64,000 bases of DNA from Cristatella mucedo (taxonomy: Eukaryota > Bryozoa > Phylactolaemata > Cristatellidae), in the NCBI GenBank assembly GCA_009760855.2, contig WPIO01000228.1, forward strand, positions 188,001 through 252,000, given 5' to 3'. The position numbers and the translations under genes are program-made. Under the pieces are notes generated by a model. It searched no databases and was not told where the DNA came from. It saw nothing but the letters and a program-made list of their open reading frames with translations. Shown piece after piece: positions 36,530 through 48,989 of this stretch; positions within the stretch are counted from its first letter, which is position 1; every line of letters starts with the position of its first letter.

Positions 36530-39250
36530 GACAGATAGATTTCTGTATGTATCCAGGCCGTTGATTGCCGTGCACTGCCTTCGAATGTACGTTCGCGATT
36601 GGTTGAAAGGATGCGGTTTCGCTTTTAATGCAGAGCACTATAATATGAACGAAAAATGGTATCTTCTCCCACCAGCTTTGTTTGTGATTGTAACATTCAT
36701 GATTGCTGTATTATCTCGGGCAATTGCCATGGATTGCCCAAGATTGAACGAGCAAAATGACAGTGTGTGCGCCCACAGTGAGCGTTGTGTGGTAAGATAA
36801 TTACGAATTTAAACAGATGATTTCCAGCAAAGTTTGAAACAGATTGCAGTAGAGGCCGGGTAGCCATTGCCATCGATTGCCGTGCATTGCCCTCGACTGT
36901 GCCTTTGTCGATTGTTTAAAAGGATGTGGCTGCACTTTTAATGCAGTGTAGTGCAATACGCAAGAAAAGTTGGAGCTTCTCTCGGCAACCTTCGGTCCAT
37001 TAGTAACAGACCGTTATGGATTGGCGTATGTCACCGGGCCATTGCCGTCAATTTCGGTGCGTTGCCGTCGATTGAACTCGCACGATGGGTGAAAATTATG
37101 CGCCCACACAGGTAAATGTTACATGGAATGAGAGTTGCAGTTTATTGCAGCCAATCTTGTCAATTTTTCATGGATTGCACAATCGGCCCCTACCGTTGCT
37201 GTTGGTTGCCATGCATTGCTGACAGTTAACGAGCAAAGCATCGTGAAAATGCCACGGTTTTACTTTCGACGCAGCGGAATGTTATATGTAATGACAATTG
37301 GGGCTTTGTGCTGCCGATTTCGTCAATTTGCCGAGAATTGGGGTATTGGCCCGGGCCATTGCTGTCAATTGCCATTCATTGCTCGCAATTGTACGTTCGT
37401 GATTAGTTGAAAGGATGTGATTGCACTTTAAACACAGTTCGCTGTGACAAGTAAGATAAATTTGATCTTGGCCCAGTCACTTTCCAGAATTTGCGATGGA
37501 TCATAATGGATTGCCGTATTAGCCCGGGCCATTGCCGTCGATTGCCATGCATTGCCCAAGATTGAACGGCCAGAGCTGGTTGAAAGTATGTGCGCACGCA
37601 GTGAGATGTTACATGGAATGAGAATTGGAGCTTGGTGCAGCCGATTTCTCGTCGATTGGCCACGGATTTCGGTATTGGTCCCTGCCATTGCCGTCGATTG
37701 CCTTGCACTGTTGACAATTAACGTGCAAAATAGCTTGAAAGTCCTACGATTTCACTTTCAGCTCAAAGAAATATGAAATGCGATGACAATTGGCACTTCG
37801 TATAGCCAATTTGTGGTCGACTTGCCAAGGATTGTAGTGAATTGCTGCTTCGAGCCGAGCCGTTGCCGTAGATTGCCATGCATTGCGAGATTGTACGAGT
37901 GCAATTGCTTAAATTGATGTGGTTGACTTTAACCAGTGTGCTTTGTAACGTAATTAAAATGGGAGAATTTCGAAACCGATTTCAGGGCATTTTGCCTTGG
38001 ATTGCTGTAGATTGCCGTATTGGCCAGGGCCACTGCAGTCAATTGCAGTGAATTTCAGCGAATGGTCGAGGCAATTGCAGTTAAATTACGCGATTACACA
38101 ATTTACCGTAAATTAGAGCAACGTGCAATCACTATTAGAGCGAAAAGTGTACGTATTCTGGTCTTTTGCGGCGGGTTGGGGTGGATTGACTTCTGGCCTG
38201 GGCAATTGCAGTGCATTGCTGCAGAATGGCCGAGGCAATTACAGTGAAGTTATGCAAGTACACAATAACTGAAGAGTAGAGAAGCGTGCAATCATAATTA
38301 GATCTTCTTGTGTACGCATTCTGGTCGCTGTGCGGCGGATTGCAGCGGATTTCGGCGGATTGAGGTGGATTAGGGTCTGGGACCGGGCCTTGCAGTCGAT
38401 TGCAATTCATTGCATGAGAAATCGTGTGCACGATGAATCGAAATTTTGCGGATGCACTTTGAACTGAGTCTAGTCCGATGTTCAATGTCAATTAGAGCTT
38501 CGCGATGGAGATTTGAGAAGAGGATTTGCAGTGGAATGGAGTGGATTGTGGTGGTTTCCCATGTCATTTCAGGCAATTACCGCACATTGCCACAGTTCAA
38601 GGACGCACAATTTTTTTTATTTTACATGGCTGTGCAAACAGCACGGTACACTTTAATGTGCAATAAAAACTGGAGCTTAGTGCAATCCATATCAATTTTT
38701 GGCAGTGGATTCGGTGGATTGAAGTGGATTGTGGTATTGGCCCGGGCTATTGCAGTCGATTGCAGCGCATTGCATGAAAACGGCCGTGCCAATGCAAGTG
38801 AAATTTTTTAAGTGCAATTGTCGCAGGGTGTAATGCCATATGCAGTCAAAAAGAAGCTTTTTGAACATGATTTTTTCGTTTCGCAGTGGAATTCAGCGGA
38901 TTGTGGCATGAGCATGGGCCACTGCAATGTTATTTCAGTGGACTTCGCGAGAATAGAGAGCGAAATCTCGCAAAACTTTCTGGGTACATTGTAAGTGTAG
39001 CGTAGCTTGATACTCCAACCTTTTTGGAGCTGTGCACAGCTGATTTATGGAGGATTTGACGGGAACTAGAATGGATTGCGGTACATGCGTCCGGCGTCGA
39101 AGCTCATTTGCATAAGTGAACGTAGCGACACGAAGTTTGGTGGATAGATAAAATTCAACGTGTACTACACTATCAGCAAAAATTTTGAGCTCGGCAACGC
39201 TAATGTCTGACGTTAGCCTAATTAGAGTGGATTGCGGTAATTTTTTGAAT
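36530..39250 (+). repeat. Diverged satellite array, about 170-bp monomers
   Basis: The motif ccgggccattgccgtcgatt, followed by gccatgcattgcc, recurs at about 36550, 36718, 36857, 37038, 37185, 37348, 37520, 37676, 37853, 38022, 38196, 38380, 38563, 38738 and 38913. Spacings are 139-184 bases and mostly near 170. Between 37038 and 37853 the monomers follow an A-B-C-A-B-C order: A has gattgaac and a gcgcccac/gcgcacgc block; B has gacaattaacg; C has tgtacg and ttgaaaggatgt. The right part (from about 38020) is a different subfamily rich in cagtggattg. Open frames across the array are short and not conserved from copy to copy. Confidence 0.9.
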
Positions 39251-40057
39251 CCGCAAAAACTCACCAATTCCTCAAAGAATTTGCGCGACGTTCGTGTGAA
39301 TTTCCCTTTTCTGCTTACTAGGAAACGCTCGTTAAATATTGCGGGAAATTCCTGCGTTACATTTCAATGCGTGTCTGAGTGTTTCACGGCCTAGCCGGTG
39401 AGCCGGGCCTACTGCCGAGCAAGGATTCTAACCGACGAACTGGGTGGATCGGGAAGTGCTGGCACCTTACTTCCAGTCTCTCCCTGCTGTTGACTTCGTC
39501 GTAAGTGAAGCGTTCGGCTTGGAGCAGTAGGTTCACGGGCTTCTTTTTCAGTCTCTTTGTGGTAGCGTTTTTCGTATGTGTCGTTTTAGTTTATTTTCGG
39601 CAGTGCGACGCTGCCTGGCTTCCTCAGCTGTTTGTTTCTCTATTGTACTTTTCTGCCTGCGATAGTGGTGCATTTATTCTGCTTGGTCCGGCACTGTGAA
39701 AGACCTGCCCGTCTGCAATGGCGGGCGGAACCTGCAGGTCTGTATATAGAGATCAACGGTCCTTCGAATCTCTTCGGACGAATTGAAATTAAAATTGTTT
39801 TCTTGAGGTCTCCGAGTTCATATTTATTGTCTATTGTTCACGGGTCGTCGAAGGATTATCCGGTCACGTGGTGTCTCCGGTGAGGTGTAGGTAAATTTCC
39901 CTTTGCGACTTACTTTGCGACTTCCGTTTTAAGTGACTTCGTTGATATGTCTCGCGTACGTACAACCAAAATTAGAGTGGGCGATGCTTCCGAAACTGCG
40001 CGCGTTATCTATCTCAACTAAGTCGACGTGCTTCCTGTCTTGCACATGTAAAGTGTT
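39251..40057. other. Intergenic DNA, nothing recognised
   Basis: A moderately T-rich stretch (39540-39680) with hydrophobic frames but no domain signature. Confidence 0.4.
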
Positions 40058-40822
40058 TATAATAATAATAACAACACAATTGATAAAGTGCCCTAAGAGA
40101 ACCCGATCTCTTTCCTGGCACTTTACATTTTCTGCGAAGGGAAACTCGATTGAACCGTGAGTAATAAATATCATGCTTGATAAACAACATGAATAACATG
40201 GTTAGGGAACATGCACAGGGTCAGCCTGCAAGTGTGGTGAGCGGCAGCATGCACAGTGTCAGCATGCATAAGCACATCAAGGACGAATCACAGGTACACA
40301 CTAAATGCTGTCCTAAATAGGTGCGTTTTTAAGTTCCTTTTAAATGTGGTCAAGTCAGGGGATGTTATGACGCAAGTCGGGAGGCAGTTCCAGGCTTTAG
40401 GAGCATACGAACTAAATGCACGGTCTCCAAAGGATTTGAGGTTTGTACGAGGTATTGGTAGACTGTTGGATTCCGAAAGCGGGTGGTACGATGCTTGGCC
40501 TGGTGGAAGAGCAGATCTGATAGGTAGGCTGGAGCCAAAGAATGAACGGACCTAAAAGTGAGCGACAAAACTTTGAAGTCAATCCGTTGCTTGACTGGTA
40601 GCCAGTGCAGGTCGGCGAGAGGTGGTGTGATGTGGCAACTGCGACGCTCACGACAGACAAGCCTAGCTGCGGAGTTTTGCACCAGCTGCAATCGCCTGAT
40701 CGCACATGCCGGTAGGCCAGTAAGCAATGAGTTGCAGAAGTCGAGACGGGATGTCACGAATGTATGGACCAACTTAGACGTGGTATCCTTATCTAAACAA
40801 GCCCGAATTTTGGAAATAAACG
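40058..40822 (-). mobile_element. LINE A, 5'-truncated copy
   Basis: AAT repeats and the inverted LINE A terminus are at the left end. The minus-strand frame 40365-40772 encodes FVTSRLDFCNSLLTGLPACA, then ITPPLADLHWLPVKQRIDFK, then LTFRSVHSLAPAYLSDLLFH. A one-base deletion near 40480 breaks the frame before the end. It is close in sequence to the copy at 15.4 kb but longer at its 5' side (to acttagacgtggtatcctta). Confidence 0.9.
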
Positions 40823-41189
40823 AGACTCGTTTCTTTTAATGCTTTTAGTGAGAATGGTTTATTGGTTAACCGATCTTTGGTCCGTTAGCCCCTTAAAAAC
40901 ACTCGCCCTGACAGTGAGTGAGTAGATTGACACTAAAAGCGAATGCGTAGCTTTCTCAGACATGCTCCACCGCTCCGAGTACAATGCTCAGAAAGTGTTC
41001 AGTACTGCATTACCAACGTACGGACCGAGCTTTCTGGGCCAAGGACGATTCCGCATAGGCCCCCTCTCTGTAGAAAAGGCAAGTTCGCACCGGCGTCTTC
41101 TCTGCGCTGCCGATTGAATAATATACTCTCTAAATCCCTTGGAACACGATTTAGGTTAGCTGGTTTAACATTATCATTTACAGTACGCT
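40823..41189. other. Intergenic DNA, nothing recognised
   Basis: No feature recognised. Confidence 0.4.
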
Positions 41190-41312
41190 GCGGCAAAAGA
41201 GCCTTTACGGCTATCACCACCGCTTGCAATTGGCAATAAAGGATAGCCCGCTGCAGGACTTAAAGCCACGACCTGGGTTGTGAAAAGCGAATACCTTACC
41301 CCTGGGCTAAGA
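41190..41312 (-). mobile_element. SINE2, 3'-truncated copy
   Basis: It shows caaaagagcctttacggcta, then tcaccaccgcttgcaattgg, then the inverted B box region (caggacttaaagccacgacc). A palindromic ccctggg...cccaggg lies at its right edge. Confidence 0.75.
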
Positions 41313-42204
41313 CCCAGGGGATTATCCTAATCGAAGCTTGAACGGGAAACGCTTCCACGAGTAATACGGATTTGAATATCATTATTATTGAATAATATCC
41401 TGATATGAATATTAAATTTAATAAATATTGAAATGAATAATCCCCTGAAGCTCTCTTTTTGTCGCGGGACGCATGCTAGCTTTTATTCAAACTTGGTGGA
41501 TCTGTAGGGATCGGCTCATACTAAGAAAAGGGTTATGAACTTCAGTGGCTCCCAAAACATGTGTTAATTAGGGCAGTGGCGGGCTGTGTTGAAGCAGAGC
41601 CAGCCACTGGTGCTTCGTAAGGGGTCGGTTCCTGAACCAGGTGGGCAAGTTTCGTTTCATGGACGTATGTTTGATTTTAGCAGGTCTTTTAAGTGCACGG
41701 ATAGTTTTACTTTGCTTTATTCTATGGTATATGAACGGTTTACTACAATGATCACATACACACGGCCTTATAATAGAAGTTCAGCGTCATTTTAAAATGC
41801 ATTCATTAATTACAGAATATAGTGCTGTCTCATTTCAATGGCGTCCTTTTTAGCTTGCATATTTAGATTCCTAGCTTAGCACAAATCTACAAACAAAATT
41901 TGCCGCTGAGTTCTACTTTACCGTGATCAAATCTAGATGGCCGTATGAAGATTTAAGGTCTTTTTATAATGCAACAAGGTTTCCTTTTAGGATATACATC
42001 CTTTTTCAGTTTCTTCACTTTTAGTTTAGCAGGCAGATAAAGCCGAATGTAAGGTTAACTGAAAGGTATCCCCTGTTTTGATGAGGTGAATCTGTATCAA
42101 ATAAGAACGAAAAGGATGGATTGAATGAAGGTTGGCTAAGTTGCAGCGACCACGATTGAATACTAAGTCGTCGGATTAATCCTGGTTATTTTCCGTGTCC
42201 GTGT
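41313..42204. other. Intergenic DNA, nothing recognised
   Basis: No recognisable feature. Confidence 0.4.
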
Positions 42205-42376
42205 CACCCCTAATCTGTGCGTTTCACCCTAACCGTGTTATTCTTGTTGTTTATTGAGCTCGCTACTAGTAAACACTTGATCGGATCGTGCTTCCTTTGC
42301 AGCAACTGTAAAGCGCGTAGAAAGAGGTTGAGTTCTCTGAGGGTGCTTTATCAAATGTATTGTTATTATTATTATT
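42205..42376 (+). mobile_element. LINE A 3' UTR and tail
   Basis: It shows caccctaaccgtgttattct, then cgtgcttcctttgcagcaac, then the tail (agcgcgtagaaagaggttga, ttctctgagggtgctttatc) and ATT repeats. It includes about 90 bases of 3' UTR upstream of the tail. Confidence 0.85.
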
Positions 42377-42983
42377 CACTCACACGATTACCCTGCTCTG
42401 TTTCAAGGCACGACGCAACCACATTTAATAACAACAGCAAGCGAAATCCTTAAGATTTGTGGAGTAAATATTAGCGAGGCAGTTGGAATCATTAAAGGCA
42501 TGTCGAAGTTTATGGAAATTTGTTAGTCTTAGAATTTTCAGGGGTAAGTTTTGGAGCTGCACATATGTGGAAAGAGAATTTTCTTATCGTACTGCGATGA
42601 AGTTGGAGTCAAAGACTACAGCCTACCTGCCACTCTAGATAGATCAGCAGTTAATAGGGATCTAATGTTTTGTCGTGATTTAGAAAGTCACATTTCTGAT
42701 GACTCGTGATGTGATGCTATGGCAAAACAGACAGCTCAATGTGGGGTGAATCGGTTTGTGAAATTTCGTGCGCGACAAAGTGTCACTGCATACCAAAGCG
42801 ACAGCAAATGACTGGTTTATTCTCGTCAGTGGCTAGAGCTTGTGGCACCTGTATGCCGCGGCACCTGTGGCACCACGGCCACACCTTTTGATTACTCTAA
42901 TTGCTCGCCTTATTGACCCAATCGGCACCATAAACTAAACTTTGAATTGGGCTCTCTGGGAGGACGATGGCTTCGGCGTACTC

Positions 42984-43595
42984 TTAGAGGAACATGTATA
43001 TATTGTAGCGATTGTAGCCGTGGTAATCGTACTCTTTGTTCACGGCGCCTCGTGACGATTCTCTTCGCCCTTTGCCGTCGCCGTGGGCGCTTGGATCGAA
43101 GTCGTTGTTGCCGTCACCAGTATCAACGCCGGCGTTGACAGCAGTTTCTCGCCGTCCGTCGTCGCTGCCCAGAAATCGCCGTGCATTTCCGTCAGAAGCG
43201 CCAGAGGTCGCTCCCTGGTCGCTCCAATAAGCTGCCCATTGCCTGGTTGCTTGGTTGAGATACGCAGCGAGTCGACTGGCAATCCAGCCCCCGCTTAAGT
43301 CAGCTTGTGCCTGGGAAGTCTGCTGACGACTTGAAACAAACTGACTTTGGGAGTCACCCTGGATATCATCGACGATCGGGTCAGCGCCAAGGTCAGCTGC
43401 AAGAAGAGAAGCCTGGTACGACAACGGCGCCATTCTAAGCCGAAACTTCGGCTTTTCAATCGCTGAAATAGCATGAGGAAGCGCACGATAGTGGCCAACA
43501 GCGCGCGAGCAGTAAAGGCCCAAGTTGCAACTCTGAAATGCTCGCTTGTCCGTGGTTTTTGAGTGAAACTTCCAGCAGCTAAACTGCTTGGTCAT
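42984..43595 (-). CDS. Unassigned open frame, about 203 aa
   Basis: A minus-strand frame without stop from the first ATG (MTKQFSCWKFHSKTTDKRAF) to TAA at its left end. The middle is Ala/Gln/Ser-rich (LLAADLGADPIVDD; RQQTSQAQADLSGGW). Then comes an Asp/Gly/Asn-rich acidic stretch (VNAGVDTGDGNNDFDPSAHG) and a Tyr-rich end (KEYDYHGYNRYNIYMFL). No family is recognised and no TM or signal peptide is obvious. It lies in CpG-rich DNA, which favours long chance frames. It could be an intronless gene, a retroelement remnant or noise. Confidence 0.25.
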   Translation of the reverse strand: MTKQFSCWKFHSKTTDKRAFQSCNLGLYCSRAVGHYRALPHAISAIEKPKFRLRMAPLSYQASLLAADLGADPIVDDIQGDSQSQFVSSRQQTSQAQADLSGGWIASRLAAYLNQATRQWAAYWSDQGATSGASDGNARRFLGSDDGRRETAVNAGVDTGDGNNDFDPSAHGDGKGRRESSRGAVNKEYDYHGYNRYNIYMFL

Positions 43596-43616
43596 CCGGT
43601 TGATTCGTGACACCAA

Positions 43617-44163
43617 CTATTGATCCACGCAATCGGACTGTTTCCGGCTTCCAGTTGCCTCCTTTTGAAGTACTGTTGATATTCTATTGCCTCATCAAAT
43701 ATCTCAGACGCCATGAGATTATGGCTGAGGTTGAATGGACCCGCCGTCGTCGCCGTCTAGCTTCGTTCAATACCAGCTGCCACCCATAGTCGCACGGTCC
43801 CTGCAGCCACTTCGAGACCGTGTCGCAGAGCGGCAGCTAGAACCGTATTCGAATTTTGGAGCCCGCGTGCTTTGGGCACAGCAGCGATAGTAATCTTTAC
43901 CTGAGGTGTGACTCATTCCGTTCACGGAGCTCAAGCTTATCTGCTGCAGCACGATCGTAGCCACTAAAAGTAGAACCGTCAGAATAGCTGAGCGAGTTGC
44001 TGAAAGCTAGCGTAAAGAACGACTCAAGCGAGCGCTCGAAGCAAAGTGCTTCTTCAGAGCGCCGAGCTTCAAACTCTTTAAGGCGTATAGATTTCCTGTC
44101 AGCAGCAGTACTGCGGTCTCATACGAGAGCAATTAGAAATGACCTGGCTGAAGAAGGTCAACT
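43617..44163. other. Intergenic DNA, nothing recognised
   Basis: No feature recognised. Confidence 0.4.
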
Positions 44164-45380
<1,217 letters not shown>

Positions 45381-45516
45381 AAGCTGGTTTGGTCCACCGG
45401 TTAAGGTGCTCGCCCCCGACCATGGTCTGGCTGAGGTCGTGGGCTCGAGCCCGGAGGCATATGTGAAGCGCCTGAATAGAGATTAAGTTCTCTTGGAGCG
45501 CTATACAAGTGAATTA
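45381..45516 (+). mobile_element. SINE1, well-preserved copy
   Basis: A tRNA-like head: agctggtttggtccaccggt (A box), ggtgctcgcccccgacca, and B box gtgggctcgagcccggaggc. Then comes the LINE A-like tail gtgaagcgcctgaatagaga, ttaagttctcttggagcgct, atacaagtgaatta. It carries no coding sequence. The tail match with LINE A supports mobilisation by the LINE A enzyme. Confidence 0.9.
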
Positions 45517-46194
45517 TATATTATCATATATATTCTATATTATAAGCCTCTAGAACCGATCTCTAAGCACGGTGGCCATTTACCGGAAGCCTGAAAGCCA
45601 GCCAATCGGTGAGGGGTATCTGATTACGAATGGGGGAGCCTGAACGGCTGCAATTTTGGCCGGGGCAGCCCTGCCCCGCACCTCCAGCCCTGAGACCTAA
45701 GGGTACTTTTAGAATTTTGTTTTAGCTGATTTAAGGGCATCGCTTATATAGCTGCCGAACAGCCTTGACGGCTATCATGAACGCTTGCAGTGAGCAATAT
45801 GAGATTACCCACTGACCTGGTTTAGCCCTCCTTTCCCCTCAACCCCGTCTAGGTGTTGCGACTGTACAAGCGCGATGGAGTATTTTGATTGCGAGGCTAG
45901 CGAGCGAGGCATAGAAACGGCTAGGACTACTCTAGGGCTATCAGCTCTCTGCCGAATCTGGCAGCACTCGTGCATTGGTTGGTAGAGCTCTCCTCTGTTC
46001 AATGCTTGACTCGTTCACATATATCTCGTTCCTATTGTTCGCTATATAGCTTTACGCGTCAGTATCGCTAGTATTCAATCCCTTTAATCACGTTACACTC
46101 TCGAATTTCACAATCTCGGGCTATATTCGCCAAACTTTCTGTACTGAACAGAGTGAATCGTAAGCTGTAAATGTCTCAAAATGGACTCGACCGG
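45517..46194. other. Intergenic DNA with a decayed SINE2 fragment
   Basis: A diverged minus-strand SINE2 piece lies at about 45723-45824 (ttagctgatttaagggcatc; acagccttgacggctatcat). The rest is unrecognised. Confidence 0.55.
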
Positions 46195-46590
46195 TAAAAT
46201 CTCTCGTCGTCTCTTAACTAAATCTGGGTATCCTGTCCAAACATGACTTTTCAGTAGATGGCCACATCAGCTCCACTCGCCTCTCAAGTCTGCCCAAGTT
46301 CGACTCGGTAACATTGTACAAATTCGAACTTGCTTAGACAAGGATACCACCGATGTACTCTCCAATGAATTAGTGACACTCCGTATAGACTTCTGCGACT
46401 CACTATTTGCAGGTCTTTCTATCTGTGCAAAAAGAAGCTTACATGTTACCTAACTGCACAGCTAGGCACGTCAGTCGTACATAGTCGCAACTGCCACATT
46501 ACACCAATTCTCGCGGACCTTCGCTGGCTTCCCATCAAGCAGCGCATCGACTCCAAAGTACCGTCATTCATTTTTAGGTCCTTCCCTATC
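46195..46590 (+). mobile_element. LINE A fragment, decayed
   Basis: DNA matches the LINE A C-terminal part: atcagctccactcgcctctc, then aggataccaccgatgtactc, then ccaattctcgcggaccttcg and ctggcttcccatcaagcagc. It stops abruptly before the 3' UTR; all frames are broken. Confidence 0.8.
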
Positions 46591-48060
46591 ATGCTTGGGG
46601 CTGCACGTCAACGATTCTTTTAATAGGCTTCCCTTCGCACAACCTGATTCGCATGCGGCTTCTCCGCTTCCGGTGGCGCCGGGCTTCAGTGGCTTGGCAG
46701 CAGCAAGCGAACGCGGATGCTTTCAGGGGCGTGCAGACCGCGGGAGGGCAGTTTTCGCCGAGATCGCTGAAGCGACATGTCAAACCACCAGATTGATCCG
46801 CGCGAAACCAACGTCGGAGTCGATCTTGCATTCCGCGCGCACTTCCTTAGAGTCTCGTCGGCCGCGTTCGTCGCTGTCGAACGCGCCGTCCGAATCGCCC
46901 ATCGCTCATCGTCGCTCGCTCGTACAGCTAAGGATGTAGATAGTCTCTTAGTAGCTGCGCCGCCGCCGGTGGTGGAAGGCGGGACGAGGCGGCTCGATTG
47001 CCCGCGGCGGTCACTGCTGGTAGCTAGTTGGGCAGCACATATTGCGTTTGTCGCTGTTCTCTGAGCGCAAGACGCAGCCGGCGCTCAGCCAGCGGGCAGA
47101 GCCGATATTGACAGTGGCCATTTTTATTTCCGACTTCCGTGCTTCATTTTTCTCAGTAGTTCAGCAGATCGTTCTCGACATTCCTCGAAATCCCGCGATC
47201 GGATAGAAATCCCGCGATCGGACTGCGCCGCGTCACTAGCAGAGCCGGCGGAGCGGCGCTTGGCCAGTGATGGCAGCGATAACGCACAGCTGCGGTGAGC
47301 ATGACGTGTACAAGAATTGTCATAAGGAAAGCGTCCAATTCTTTCCACCCGGATGTATTTCAGCTGAGACAGAGCAGTGGCCGTTGATTTATTTGAGCAC
47401 CCAGGCAGGTCTCTCTGAGCCGCTTCAAGTGCTCGAATTGTGGTGTTGGGCCACGCACCGTGTGCAGGCTGATGCAGGCTGATGCTTCGCTACCTGCTAC
47501 GCTTCTCTCTGCAGTGCACCTCAGCCAGCATTTCTGCACTGGTGCTAGAGGTACATCGCGGTAAGCGTTTAGTTTCGAACGGCAAGGCTGAGCGCGCATG
47601 CACACACAGTAATAATTAATAATGACAATAATAAATAATAATAGTAATTAATTCCTGGCACTCGACCCCGGACTCGGACCCGGCAGCCCATCGACAACTT
47701 TGCTCCATCAGGCAATGCCGGATTGTCATTCGCTAACTTTTTGGAATTTTCCTCCGAGCTGCATTCGTGCAACCGCGAAGCTGCCTGCTGAACGGCTGGT
47801 CAGCGAAGATACCACGCTCCGAGTTTTTTCTCTCCCTTCTTGCTCGAGAGCGATCCCGCAGCAGACCGGTGGGCAGTTTCGTACGACGGCCGCATTTCCG
47901 GGCAAGCGCCTTCGCCGAAGCGTGCAGGCCTCTCGAGAGAAGACGCGAGATGAGCCGCGCGAACGCGCGCGCCTGGTCGAAGATACCTCACCCCGTCGGC
48001 GGCCAGCTCTGTCTGTCTCTGCCTATCTCTATATATATAGAGTATAATTAGAGTATAATT
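46591..48060. other. CpG-rich intergenic DNA, no gene assigned
   Basis: Two CpG-rich blocks (about 46600-47060 and 47180-47290) give long overlapping frames on both strands with no domain. A 17-base direct repeat (gaaatcccgcgatcgga) occurs at 47187 and 47206. Possible promoter-type islands, not proven. Confidence 0.4.
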
Positions 48061-48064
48061 AGTG

Positions 48065-48227
<163 letters not shown>

Positions 48228-48239
48228 TCTCACTCTCAG

Positions 48240-48985
48240 ACCAGATTCTGTAAAAGTCAGCTCGCTCTCGAAACCTGAGCAAACGGTCTGGAATCTAGCA
48301 GGACGGCTAGCACTGAGGGCGGGCGACTTTCGCGCGATATATTTTTGCAGAGCTCAGCGAGCTGGCAATACAAAAGACTGTGCCGAATTTAACAGAATGC
48401 GATGCAGAGCACTATGTCTCGCTAAAGAACACGCGTTACGCCGCTTCGTACTTTTCTTGGAGTCTGCCGCACGCGTTGCTGCGAGGAGCGGAGCGAACAG
48501 ATGGACAGGCCAAGTTTGGTTCGCGCGTTAAAAGTGCAGCAGCTGTTAGAATGCCATTTAGAATGTGACAGTTACCGAGTAGCGAGCGTGCACGCGCGTC
48601 CCGTTCCTGCTCGTGCAGAATCTGCCGACGGTGCATCCGTCTTATCCGTCGCGTAAAAGCAGTTGATCGAGCAGAGGCGCAATTATTCTTAAAACGCGCC
48701 ACTTTTGAGCGCACGTGAGCTAGCTCTTGTGCGCACAGCTTTACCTGCTTGAAGTATCCACACGCGTGCCCGCAGGTCCATTTCACAAACGCGGCGTCGG
48801 GCGAATGCTGTCGGGATCTCTGTTTACGCTTTGTGTCAGATATCCAGATCTACTTAATTAATCGGTCTGGCGTCCTTGGCGTGGCCGCTCAAAGCGATAA
48901 ATCATCTCGGCGGTCGCAGTACTGCAGTGCCTTGCAGTCGCTTGCACTCAATTCATTAGCCCTACAAGACCTAAGCTTTTTCACA
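48240..48985. other. Intergenic DNA, nothing recognised
   Basis: GC-moderate sequence with no recognised feature. Confidence 0.4.
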
Positions 48986-48989
48986 TGGG

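Noticed and set aside
36530-39250. CRISPR-like or coding tandem array
   Set aside because: Monomers are about 170 bases, diverged and contiguous with no unique spacers, and frames are not conserved between units.
45381-45516. Possible true tRNA gene (A and B box present)
   Set aside because: No cloverleaf with a matched acceptor stem, and the LINE-like tail and multiple copies identify a SINE.
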